This document shows, piece by piece, positions 26,003-33,003 of a DNA stretch of 39,060 bases; position 1 is the stretch's first letter; every line of letters starts with the position of its first letter. Where the stretch lies: assembly GCA_041178545.1 (NCBI GenBank), contig JBEGVB010000164.1:1-39060 (forward strand), in the 5' to 3' direction. Made by a program: the position numbers and the translations under genes. This DNA comes from JBEATZ01 sp041178545 (GTDB taxonomy: Bacteria > Planctomycetota > UBA1135 > UBA2386). Below the pieces are notes generated by a model. That model saw only the letters and a program-made list of their open reading frames with translations, was not told the DNA's origin and did not search any database.

Positions 26003-27031
26003 ATGCTTCGCGCATCCCTGTTCCGTGGTTCGCTGCTCGCGGCACTCACCGGTCTCGTGCCCCTCGCGGCGCAGTCCGTCCTCGTCCCTGCCAGTTCCGC
26101 GAGTGTTCGCGGGACCACGGGCCTCAACACGCTCACGCGCGAACAGGGCAATGCGCGCACCTACCAGTTCGGCCTCGCCGCGAGCCAGCTCGCAGGCATC
26201 CCGGGCGGCTCGGTGATCAACGGCATGAGCTTCCGCATGGCGGTCTCCTCGGCCAACCCGGCCGTGTGGCCGTCTGCCGACGTGAACTTCGCCGACTACG
26301 AGATCCGGATCGGCCAGGCGTTGCCGATCACGAACTTCTCCGACTCCTTCCAGGGCAACTACCTGCAGACGCCGCAGCTCGTGCGCGACGGCGCGCTGGT
26401 GATGCCCGCGGCGAAGTGGACCAACACCTCGAGCCTGCCTTCGCCGCAGGCCAACCCGATCGCCGACTTCTACTTCGACTTCCAGGTCCCCTACTTCTAC
26501 GCCGGCGGCGACCTCGCCATCACCATCGCCCACACCGGCAGCGGGGCCACCAACTCGGCCTACTTCGACGCCATCCCGAGCAGCCCGGCCTCCGGGTTCA
26601 CGGCCCTCAGCGCCAACAGTTTCAGCGCAGCCACTGGCACGAGCGTGCCCTTCATCATCCCGCGGCTGCACTACGGCTACGGCGTCGGGTGCCCCGGCAC
26701 CGAGGGCAAGATCCCGAACCTGGTGCTGCGCGCCAACGTCGCAGCTGGCGGCACGCTCCACATGGAGCTGGCCAACGGCCTGCCCAACGCACTGTCCGTC
26801 ATCGGGCTCGGCCTCGTGCGCACCAGCACGGCCCTGCCCTCCGGCTGCACGCTCCTGAACAACCTGGACGTCACCCTGTTCTCGGCCCTCGACGGCCGCG
26901 GACAGGCGGTCTACGAGTTGGTCACCGTGCCCGGCATCCCATTCCCGTTCTACTCCCAGGGAGGCGTCTTCGACCCCACCAGCCTCCTCGGCTACACGCT
27001 GTCCAACGGCGTATCCCCGACGATCCTGTGA
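26003..27031 (+). CDS. Secreted beta-rich protein of unknown function
   Basis: A 342-residue exported protein. A signal peptide (MLRASLFRGSLLAALTGLVP, cleavage near AAQS) is followed by a region of about 215 residues with scattered aromatic and Asn residues. The C-terminal ~110 residues open GYGVGCPGTEGKIPNL and resemble the tail module of the beta-helix protein at 12497-14560. That suggests a shared secretion or surface-attachment module in this organism, though this is inference. GAGG lies 5-6 nt before the ATG. It stands alone and ends in a strong intrinsic terminator. No catalytic motif is visible. Confidence 0.8.
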   Translation: MLRASLFRGSLLAALTGLVPLAAQSVLVPASSASVRGTTGLNTLTREQGNARTYQFGLAASQLAGIPGGSVINGMSFRMAVSSANPAVWPSADVNFADYEIRIGQALPITNFSDSFQGNYLQTPQLVRDGALVMPAAKWTNTSSLPSPQANPIADFYFDFQVPYFYAGGDLAITIAHTGSGATNSAYFDAIPSSPASGFTALSANSFSAATGTSVPFIIPRLHYGYGVGCPGTEGKIPNLVLRANVAAGGTLHMELANGLPNALSVIGLGLVRTSTALPSGCTLLNNLDVTLFSALDGRGQAVYELVTVPGIPFPFYSQGGVFDPTSLLGYTLSNGVSPTIL

Positions 27032-27078
27032 GCACGTCGCGAGATCCCTGATCAGCACCACGTGATCGAACCCCGGGG

Positions 27079-27120
27079 GCCCTGTTGCCGTGAGAACGGC
27101 AACAGGGCTCCTTCTTTTCC
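27079..27120 (+). terminator. Strong intrinsic terminator after the secreted protein gene
   Basis: A perfect 13-bp stem (left arm 27079-27091, right arm 27096-27108) closes on a GAGA loop of the stable GNRA class. It is followed by the T-rich stretch TCCTTCTTTTCC. It lies 47 bp after the stop codon and is the clearest terminator in the window. Confidence 0.93.
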
Positions 27121-27144
27121 TGGGGGGACCAAGGAGGGGACTCC

Positions 27145-27174
27145 ATGTTCGCCCGGGGGGATGTGCATGGATAA
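27145..27174 (+). other. Possible 9-codon leader ORF with strong Shine-Dalgarno
   Basis: AAGGAGG sits 7 nt before an ATG that opens a 9-codon frame (MFARGDVHG) ending in TAA, 37 bp before the aminotransferase start, which itself lacks a clear Shine-Dalgarno. The peptide contains one Val and no Leu or Ile, so a classical branched-chain attenuator is unlikely. Part of the same stretch (GATAAC, 27170-27175) could instead be a promoter -10 box. Confidence 0.25.
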
Positions 27175-27211
27175 CGTGGCACGCCCCGGTCCCTGACCGG
27201 CACCCCCTGCC

Positions 27212-28126
27212 ATGGAAGCAACCGAGTTCATCTGGCGCGACGGCGCGTTCATCCCCTGGGCACAGGCGACCACGCACGTGATGAGCCACGTGCTGCACTA
27301 TGGATCCTCGGTGTTCGAGGGCATCCGTGCCTACGAGACGCCCATGGGCACCCGCTACTTCCGTCTCGCGTGCCACCTGCGGCGGCTGATGGACTCGGCT
27401 CGCATCTACCAGATGCCCGTGAAGTGGTCGGAGGCAGAACTGTCGCGGGCCTGCAAGGACCTGCTGCTGAAGAACCGGATGAAGCACGCGTACGTGCGCC
27501 CGCTGGTCTACCGCGGCTACGGCGAGATGGGCCTCGACCCGACCCGCTGCCCGGTCGAGACCATCATCGCGTCCTGGTACTGGGGCAAGTACCTCGGCAC
27601 GGCGAAGGAAGGCGCGGACGTGTGCGTGGTGTCGTGGCGCAGGCTCGCACCCAACACCATGCCGTCGCTCGCCAAGGCAGGCGGCAACTACCTCAGCAGC
27701 CAGCTCATCCGCCTCGAGGCCAAGCGCCATGGCTACGCCGAGGGCATCGCACTGACGGCAGACGGGTTCGTGGGCGAGGGTTCGGGCGAGAACCTGTTCC
27801 TCGCGCGCGACGGCGTGCTGTACACGCCGGATGCCGCGAGCTCGATCCTGCTGGGCATCACTCGCGAGACCGTGATCACGCTGGCGCGCTCGATGGGACT
27901 CGAGGTCCGCGAGGCGCGCATCCCGCGCGAGATGCTGCACTGCGCCGACGAGGTGTTCATGTGCGGCACGGCTGCCGAGATCACGCCGGTGCGCTCGATC
28001 GACCGGATCCCCGTGGGCCGCGTCCAGCCGGGCCCCATCACCGCTGCCGTCCAGGAGCGGTTCTTCGGGCTGTTTGCCGGGACCACCAAGGACGAGTGGG
28101 GTTGGCTCGAACCGCTCGAGGGCTGA
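27212..28126 (+). CDS. ilvE: Branched-chain amino acid aminotransferase
   Basis: A class IV PLP-dependent transaminase, 304 aa, the full usual length. It interconverts Leu, Ile and Val with their 2-oxo acids using 2-oxoglutarate. Family motifs are HYGSSVFEGIRAYET, FRLACHLRRL, YVRPLVYRGYGEMG, the PLP-binding Lys155 in SLAKAGGNYLSSQL, VGEGSGENLF (cofactor-binding Glu and Asn), and MCGTAAEITPV. The family-typical Tyr-Gly and Thr-Ala contacts are present. No other branched-chain biosynthesis gene is nearby. The downstream gene starts 40 bp later on the same strand and may be cotranscribed. Confidence 0.95.
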   Translation: MEATEFIWRDGAFIPWAQATTHVMSHVLHYGSSVFEGIRAYETPMGTRYFRLACHLRRLMDSARIYQMPVKWSEAELSRACKDLLLKNRMKHAYVRPLVYRGYGEMGLDPTRCPVETIIASWYWGKYLGTAKEGADVCVVSWRRLAPNTMPSLAKAGGNYLSSQLIRLEAKRHGYAEGIALTADGFVGEGSGENLFLARDGVLYTPDAASSILLGITRETVITLARSMGLEVREARIPREMLHCADEVFMCGTAAEITPVRSIDRIPVGRVQPGPITAAVQERFFGLFAGTTKDEWGWLEPLEG

Positions 28127-28166
28127 TGCCACGAGCCGCCGACAGGAGTCCCGACGGTCCGGCCAC

Positions 28167-29768
28167 ATGAACCCAATGAAGTTCCTGTCCCTCCCCGCAA
28201 CGGCATTCGCAGCCCTCCTCGGCGCACAGGACCCCACCCCCGCCACCGCACGGCAGCCGGACCTCGTGGTCGAGGTCGCGGGACCTGCACGCTGGCAGTC
28301 CCTCGTGCGCCCCACCAACCTCGGCACGCTGCTCGGCTCGGAAGAGGGCGCGAAGGCGTTTGCGCCCTTGGTCACCGCGCTCGAGTCGCAATGGGCGCTG
28401 TTCGGCGCCAAGGGCCCCACCGAGGTGCGGCAGCGCATGCTCGGCTACGCGGGCACCCTGCAGATCCTCGCGTGGTACCGGATGGACGACCTTGCCGAGG
28501 AGTCCGCCGAGTTCATGCTGCTCGCAGGGCCGGACGGCAGCACGGACCTGGACCTGTTGGGTGCCGACCTCGCAACCGTCACCGAACAGGCCGAGAGCGG
28601 CTGGACCGTGGGTGCCCCAGTGCGGATCGGTGGCAGCATCGGCGTCCCCGTCAGCAGGACCGCCGACCTCGAGCGGTGCCTGACCCTCGGCCGCGCCCAC
28701 GGGGACGGCAAGGGCGCGGCCGGGACGACGAGCGACGCGCCCGTGCTCGCGCGGCTGCGGTGGAACGTGGCCACCACCTACGACAGCTGGCGCGAGACCC
28801 ACCCGGACGAGGACGAGCCGCCGCGCTCCCTGGGGCTCGCGAGCATCGACGCGGTCGAACTCACCCTGGCACCCACAGGCCCGCACCTGCGCGGCGAGTT
28901 CACGCTGCAGTTCCGCTCGACGGACCGCGGGATCCTCGGCGCGATGTTCCCCGAACAACCTGGCCTGCCGCGGCTCGCACGCGCGGTAACCGCGAGTGCC
29001 ACGCCGTGGAACGTATCTCGCTTCGACTTCGCCGGGTTCTACCGCGCGGTCACGGGCAGCATCGCCGAGGCCATGGAGCAGCCGGTGGAGAAGTTCGAGA
29101 CAGAGGTGGAGCAGGAGGTCGGCATGAACCCTGCAGCCCTGTTCGAGGCCCTCGACGGCGAGGTGATGCTGCTGGGGGATGCGTTCGGCATGGACGAGGA
29201 GGACGAGGAGGCGGTGAGCGCGATTGCCGTGGGCCTCCGCGACCGCAAGGCCTTCGTGGCTGCCCTCGAGGACCTGCTGCGGGTCGGCAAGGGCACCATC
29301 AACGTGCTGGACCGCAAGGAGCGGGACGGCGTGCTGCGGATGCGCATCGGCTCGGGCATCGGCATCGCGGCCCAAGTCCGGGTCGGCGCCGACCACATGC
29401 TGATCGTGTTCAACGACCGCAGTGGGGAGCAAGCCGATGCCATGCAGGCTGCGATTGCCGCCGCGGACGGCAAACCGTCGCTGCCGACGGCGGTCACCAA
29501 CGCCCTCGACCAGGCGCCTCCCGGTCACCATGGCACGGGCATGCTGAGCGTCACGGCGCTGCTGCGACGCCAGCTGGGCCTGCTGGAGGACCTTGCCAAC
29601 GAGGGCCCCTTCGGCGCCATCCTCGGTGCAGAGATGAGTGGCAGCATCGAACTCGACACCGCCCAGGTTCGCGCCGTGCTCCCGCTGCTGGAGAAGCACG
29701 GCATGCAGGACATCGTCAGCCTGAGCGGCTGCGCCGACGGCCGCTACGTGCTGCGCATCATCTGGTAG
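28167..29768 (+). CDS. Exported hypothetical protein, DUF3352-like
   Basis: A 533-residue protein with a short signal peptide (FLSLPATAFAALLGAQ, about residues 5-20) and no further membrane helix. The body alternates beta-strands and helices. Segments such as PDLVVEVAGPARWQSLV near the start, VGLRDRKAFVAALEDLLRVG and RVGADHMLIVFNDRSGE resemble the broad group of DUF3352-like exported proteins, but I cannot assign a family with confidence. There are acidic clusters (EEDEE near residue 350). No catalytic motif is seen. A second Met three codons later is an alternative start. The 3' end overlaps the convergent hydrolase-like gene by 11 bp. Confidence 0.75.
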   Translation: MNPMKFLSLPATAFAALLGAQDPTPATARQPDLVVEVAGPARWQSLVRPTNLGTLLGSEEGAKAFAPLVTALESQWALFGAKGPTEVRQRMLGYAGTLQILAWYRMDDLAEESAEFMLLAGPDGSTDLDLLGADLATVTEQAESGWTVGAPVRIGGSIGVPVSRTADLERCLTLGRAHGDGKGAAGTTSDAPVLARLRWNVATTYDSWRETHPDEDEPPRSLGLASIDAVELTLAPTGPHLRGEFTLQFRSTDRGILGAMFPEQPGLPRLARAVTASATPWNVSRFDFAGFYRAVTGSIAEAMEQPVEKFETEVEQEVGMNPAALFEALDGEVMLLGDAFGMDEEDEEAVSAIAVGLRDRKAFVAALEDLLRVGKGTINVLDRKERDGVLRMRIGSGIGIAAQVRVGADHMLIVFNDRSGEQADAMQAAIAAADGKPSLPTAVTNALDQAPPGHHGTGMLSVTALLRRQLGLLEDLANEGPFGAILGAEMSGSIELDTAQVRAVLPLLEKHGMQDIVSLSGCADGRYVLRIIW

Positions 29769-31650
29769 GCGTGGTGTGCGGCAGCGGCTGCCTCGCCTTC
29801 GCGAGGAAGCTCCAGACTGCGGGCGTGGCAAGCCACGGGAACACCGTGTCCGTGCCGTTGAGCGACTCGCCGGTGCCGGGCCATGCGTGGCCACCACCCT
29901 GCAGGGTGACGACTCGCAGCGGCGTCACCGACTCCTCGCCGTTGCCGGCCCGGTCCCAGTTCTGCACGGTCATGCGGTCCAGGGTCTCCGTGACGGGCGA
30001 GTCGGCGAGTTGGTTGCGCGCGACGTAGTACGTCGTGGCTGCGGCCACCGAGGCGTCCACACGGTTGCGCACACCTCCGAGCATCTCGCGCGGCATCCCG
30101 CCCTCGAACGGCACGAACGCATCGCCCGTGCCGTGCACGAGCATGGTCGCCATGGGCACAGCACTGTCCTCCTTGCGGAAGTTCATGGCGCCCGAGACCA
30201 CGGCGATCGCCGCGAAGGTGCCGGGTGCGCTGCGGACGAGCCGGTGGCACATCATGCCGCCATTGCCGTGGCCCACGGCGTACACGCGCATGGCGTCCAC
30301 CGGCGTACGGCGAGCGACGTCCTGCACGAGGTCGAGGACGAAGCGCACGTCGTTCACGTTCTCGCGCTCGGCGTACACCGGCATGCCACCGCTGTTCCAT
30401 GCGCCGTTGCGGTCGCGGGTCGGCGACACGCCATTGGGGTAGGCGACGACGAACTGCTTGTCGTCCGCGAGCTGCGAGAACCCGGTCTGCGCCTCGATCT
30501 CCTTGCCGGTGCTGCCGGCATCGTGCAGGACCAGTACGAGCGGCAGCGGTTCACCGCCCTCGCGGCGCGGGGGCAGGTGCAGCGTGTAGCTGCGCGTGCG
30601 GCCGCCGCTCTCCAGCTTGACCGTCTCCGAGGTCCCGGCGACGGGTGGCGTCGTGCCAGCGCGGGTCACGGCCTTGTCCATCCGGTCGAGGCGGGCAACC
30701 GGGTTGTTCGTGCGGTCGGTCGCGTAGAGCACGCCACCGAGGGACGCATCGGTGCGGACCCACACCGTCACGCCACCGCTGCCGGCCTCCGGTGTGACAA
30801 AACCCCTGCCGTCCGACAGCCAGGTGCAGAGACCGTAGCGGACGTCGCCGCGGACACCCTCGCACCGGACCACGTGACGCAGTGCCTCGTCGCGGAACAT
30901 CGAGTCCACGGACTCGGGCGACAGCACCTTGTGGTTCTCCCACGTGCCCTTGCCCGCCAACATCGCAACGAATCGGCCGAGGTCGGTGAGCGTCGTGGTG
31001 GCACCGGTGGCCACCCAGGGCAGCGTGGTGGTGCCGGCCTCGTCGCCGAGCGGGTCCTGGCGACCGAACAAGGTGCTCTCCATCCCGAGCGGCTCGCCCA
31101 CGAGCTCACGGAACAGCACGTGCCAGTTCTTGCCCGTGGCTGCGACCGCGGCGCATGCGGCAACCTGTACGCCCACCGGGCTGTGCGAGAACTCCGTGCC
31201 TGGGTGGTTGCGCAGCCCGGTGTCGGCAACCAGTTCGGCAAAGGCCTCGAGCTCGCCCTTGCGCGGCGCCACGACCTCACTGGTGAAGCCTGCCGTCGAG
31301 GACAGGCACTGCCGCAGCGTGATGGTCCTCTTGTCCGCCCGGCGGAACGCAGGCAGGTACTCGCCCACGCCCACGTCGAGGTCGAGGACGCCCTGCTCGA
31401 CGAGCCGCAACACCACCACGGTGGCGAACCACGAGCTCACGTTGCCGGCGGGGATCTTGCGGTCGACGTGCACGCCGTTGCGCGTGGAGACGTGGAACAG
31501 CCGGTCACCGCGCACGGCAGCGAGGCCCGAACCGGCACCGGTGCCTGCCATCGTCTCCTGGAGCGCATTCTCCAGGGCGGGCAGCACGGGCTGCTGGCCC
31601 GTGAGTGCGGCACAGAACAACAACGAGAGGCCAAGGGCGCGGATCTTCAT
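29758..31650 (-). CDS. Exported two-domain protein: beta-lactamase-fold domain plus LpqC/PHB-depolymerase-like domain, both with catalytic residues missing
   Basis: A 630-residue exported protein (signal peptide about 1-18). Residues of about 25-320 match the serine beta-lactamase/class C fold (VVLRLVEQGVLDLDVGVGEYLP, LRQCLSSTAGF, PLGMESTLFG). However, the SxxK nucleophile/base positions read Asn70-Val-Ser-Ser73, and the YxN position reads His-Ser-Pro (156-158). Residues of about 345-620 match polyhydroxybutyrate depolymerase/LpqC esterases (PLVLVLHDAGSTG, DVRFVLDLVQDVA, GGGHAWPG). Asp510 and His589 of the triad are kept, but the nucleophile motif usually GxSxGG is GHGNGG, with Gly462 in place of Ser. 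The reading frame is intact, so this looks like a conserved pseudoenzyme rather than a decaying gene. It may bind a ligand or polymer. Confidence 0.85.
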   Translation of the reverse strand: MKIRALGLSLLFCAALTGQQPVLPALENALQETMAGTGAGSGLAAVRGDRLFHVSTRNGVHVDRKIPAGNVSSWFATVVVLRLVEQGVLDLDVGVGEYLPAFRRADKRTITLRQCLSSTAGFTSEVVAPRKGELEAFAELVADTGLRNHPGTEFSHSPVGVQVAACAAVAATGKNWHVLFRELVGEPLGMESTLFGRQDPLGDEAGTTTLPWVATGATTTLTDLGRFVAMLAGKGTWENHKVLSPESVDSMFRDEALRHVVRCEGVRGDVRYGLCTWLSDGRGFVTPEAGSGGVTVWVRTDASLGGVLYATDRTNNPVARLDRMDKAVTRAGTTPPVAGTSETVKLESGGRTRSYTLHLPPRREGGEPLPLVLVLHDAGSTGKEIEAQTGFSQLADDKQFVVAYPNGVSPTRDRNGAWNSGGMPVYAERENVNDVRFVLDLVQDVARRTPVDAMRVYAVGHGNGGMMCHRLVRSAPGTFAAIAVVSGAMNFRKEDSAVPMATMLVHGTGDAFVPFEGGMPREMLGGVRNRVDASVAAATTYYVARNQLADSPVTETLDRMTVQNWDRAGNGEESVTPLRVVTLQGGGHAWPGTGESLNGTDTVFPWLATPAVWSFLAKARQPLPHTTPTR

Positions 31651-31825
31651 GGGGCCGCTATCGGCCCGTGCTGCAGCCGGGAGCGACCAGCAGGGGTTGC
31701 CACTGTCACGATGTGGGACGGACCCTGCACAGGCCCGACGCGACGGAGGGTTCCGCGTGACGGTCGCACCCCCCGGCCCCTCCGCACTGTGGCCGAAGAC
31801 CGGTGGACGGTGCAGCCACGGGGCC

Positions 31826-31831
31826 TACGCT
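31826..31831 (+). promoter_or_regulatory. -10-like box 6 nt before the DUF423 start
   Basis: TACGCT fits the TANNNT -10 pattern and ends exactly 6 nt before the ATG, which lacks a Shine-Dalgarno. That spacing would put transcription start at the ATG, as in leaderless mRNAs. The same arrangement precedes the SelW-like gene. Confidence 0.35.
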
Positions 31832-31837
31832 CGTGGC

Positions 31838-32215
31838 ATGGCCCGACCCGTCGCACTCGCCACCGCCGCCATGGTCTGTGGTTCTGCCGTGGGCCTCGGC
31901 GCCTTCGGCGCCCACGGCCTCGCCAAGGTGCTCGAGCCTGCGCAGCTCCAAACGTGGAACACTGCCGTCCACTACCAACTGGTCCACGGGCTCGCCATGC
32001 TCGCAGCCGTGCTCGCACCGCTGCCGCAACGCACCGGGACGGCCGTCCTGCACTGCTTCGGCTGGGGCACGCTGCTCTTCAGCGGCTCGCTGTACCTGCT
32101 CTCCGCACTGGGCATGAAGTTCCTCGGCCCGGTGACCCCGGTCGGCGGCGTGCTCTTCCTCGTCGGCTGGGTGCTCTTTGCCGTGGGCTCCCTGCGGCAG
32201 CCGCACAAGCACTGA
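31838..32215 (+). CDS. DUF423 family membrane protein
   Basis: A 125-residue protein with four predicted membrane helices. The DUF423 signature is clear: GLGAFGAHGL near the N-terminus, TWNTAVHYQLVHGLAML, LFSGSLYLL, and LGPVTPVGGVLFLVGWVLF. Length matches the family. Function is unknown in all bacteria. The ATG at 31838 is at the start of the first helix; no ribosome site is evident. Confidence 0.93.
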   Translation: MARPVALATAAMVCGSAVGLGAFGAHGLAKVLEPAQLQTWNTAVHYQLVHGLAMLAAVLAPLPQRTGTAVLHCFGWGTLLFSGSLYLLSALGMKFLGPVTPVGGVLFLVGWVLFAVGSLRQPHKH

Positions 32216-32285
32216 GTCCAGGACGAATCCGTGCTGGCCCTCGGGCCACTCAGCACGCGAGAATGGGCCGAGGACACAGGAGACC

Positions 32286-32705
32286 ATGAGCGATTCCAGC
32301 AAGCCCACCTTCGGACTGATGTTCGTGCGCGTTGCCCTCGGTGGCACGATCACGATGCACGGTCTCTCGCACGTGTTCGGGATCCTCGGCGGTCCCGGCC
32401 TGGCCAGCTTTGCGGCGAACCTCGCCAAGAACCACCCCGAGTTGCCGGCTTGGAGCGGCCACGCGCTTGCGGTCACCGAACTCGCGGCAGGCGCGCTCCT
32501 CGTGCTCGGCCTGTTCCCCCGCCTGGCGACCCTCGCCGCCCTCCTCGTCCTCGGGGCCTTTGTCTGGCTGGGCAAGCACCACCGCACGTTCTTCGACGAC
32601 CAGGGCGGCATCGAGATCTACCTGCTGCAGGCCGCCATGGCGCTCTGCGTCTTCACGTGCGGCCCGGGTCGGTTCGCGCTGGGTGGCCGCAAGTCAGAGG
32701 AATGA
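32286..32705 (+). CDS. DoxX family membrane protein
   Basis: A 139-residue, four-helix membrane protein of the DoxX/DoxD-like family (GLMFVRVALGGTITMHGLSH, ELAAGALLVLGLFPRLATL, a C-terminal helix IYLLQAAMALCVF). Relatives have been linked to redox and thiol stress membrane complexes, but this one has no proven role. AGGAG lies 3-4 nt before the ATG. It is the immediate upstream neighbour, on the same strand, of the UGA-containing SelW-like gene (49 bp gap). Confidence 0.88.
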   Translation: MSDSSKPTFGLMFVRVALGGTITMHGLSHVFGILGGPGLASFAANLAKNHPELPAWSGHALAVTELAAGALLVLGLFPRLATLAALLVLGAFVWLGKHHRTFFDDQGGIEIYLLQAAMALCVFTCGPGRFALGGRKSEE

Positions 32706-32742
32706 GGGGCCCTCGGGCGGTTGTGTCCGAATCCCGTCGACC

Positions 32743-32748
32743 TATGGT
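32743..32748 (+). promoter_or_regulatory. -10-like box 6 nt before the SelW-like start
   Basis: TATGGT matches the bacterial -10 consensus at 4 of 6 positions and ends 6 nt before the ATG at 32755. The gene has no Shine-Dalgarno, so a leaderless transcript is possible. No clear -35 is seen 17 bp upstream. Confidence 0.4.
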
Positions 32749-32754
32749 GCGCGC

Positions 32755-32979
32755 ATGAACATCTCGATCGACTACTGCCAGGTCTGAAACTACAAGCCAC
32801 GTGCAGCCAGTCTGGCTGCGGCCATCGAGAAGGCCTTCCCCGCCGCCAAGGTGACGATCCAGCCGGGGAGCCGGGGCGACTTCATCGTCAAGTGCGACGG
32901 CAAGCTGCTCTGGGACAAGAACAAGCAGGGCAAGCAGTTCCCCACCGAGGAGACAATCCTCGCGATGCTGGCGAAGTGA
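32755..32979 (+). CDS. selW: SelW/Rdx-family selenoprotein with in-frame UGA (CxxU)
   Basis: A small thioredoxin-like redox protein, 74 residues if UGA at 32785-32787 is read as selenocysteine. Translation gives MNISIDYCQV, Sec11, then NYKPRAASLAAAIEKAFP. This is the SelW signature: beta strand, Cys8-x-x-Sec11, then YKP and an amphipathic helix. The remainder also fits (FP near 28-29, PGSRGDFIVKCDGKLLW, DKNKQGKQFPTEETIL). Without read-through only a 10-residue peptide would be made, so ordinary gene finders miss it. A SECIS-like hairpin follows the UGA. SelW-family proteins use CxxU or CxxC, probably against thiol or peroxide targets. The alternative, a Cys-to-stop mutation in a CxxC protein, is less likely because UGA is exactly at the family's Sec site and the frame stays intact. 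Confidence 0.9.
32802..32820 (+). promoter_or_regulatory. Candidate bacterial SECIS hairpin
   Basis: Starting 15 nt after the UGA, GCAGCCA (32803-32809) pairs perfectly with TGGCTGC (32813-32819) around the loop GTC; a U-G pair can add one more step. The loop begins 23 nt after the UGA and contains G-U, as in known bacterial SECIS elements that bind SelB, whose apical loop sits roughly 16-37 nt from the UGA. The stem lies in codons of the same gene. The bulged U known from E. coli fdhF is not obvious. Confidence 0.7.
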
Positions 32980-33003
32980 CGGACGGTCCCGGTGCGCACC
33001 CGC

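Noticed and set aside
27145..27174. Branched-chain amino acid attenuator peptide
   Set aside because: The short peptide holds one Val and no Leu or Ile, and no attenuator stem-loop set is seen; kept only as a possible leader ORF.
32785..32787. The SelW-like UGA as an ordinary stop or a pseudogene
   Set aside because: The stop would leave a 10-residue peptide; the sequence after it keeps the family pattern to a normal stop, and UGA is exactly at the CxxU site with a suitable hairpin.
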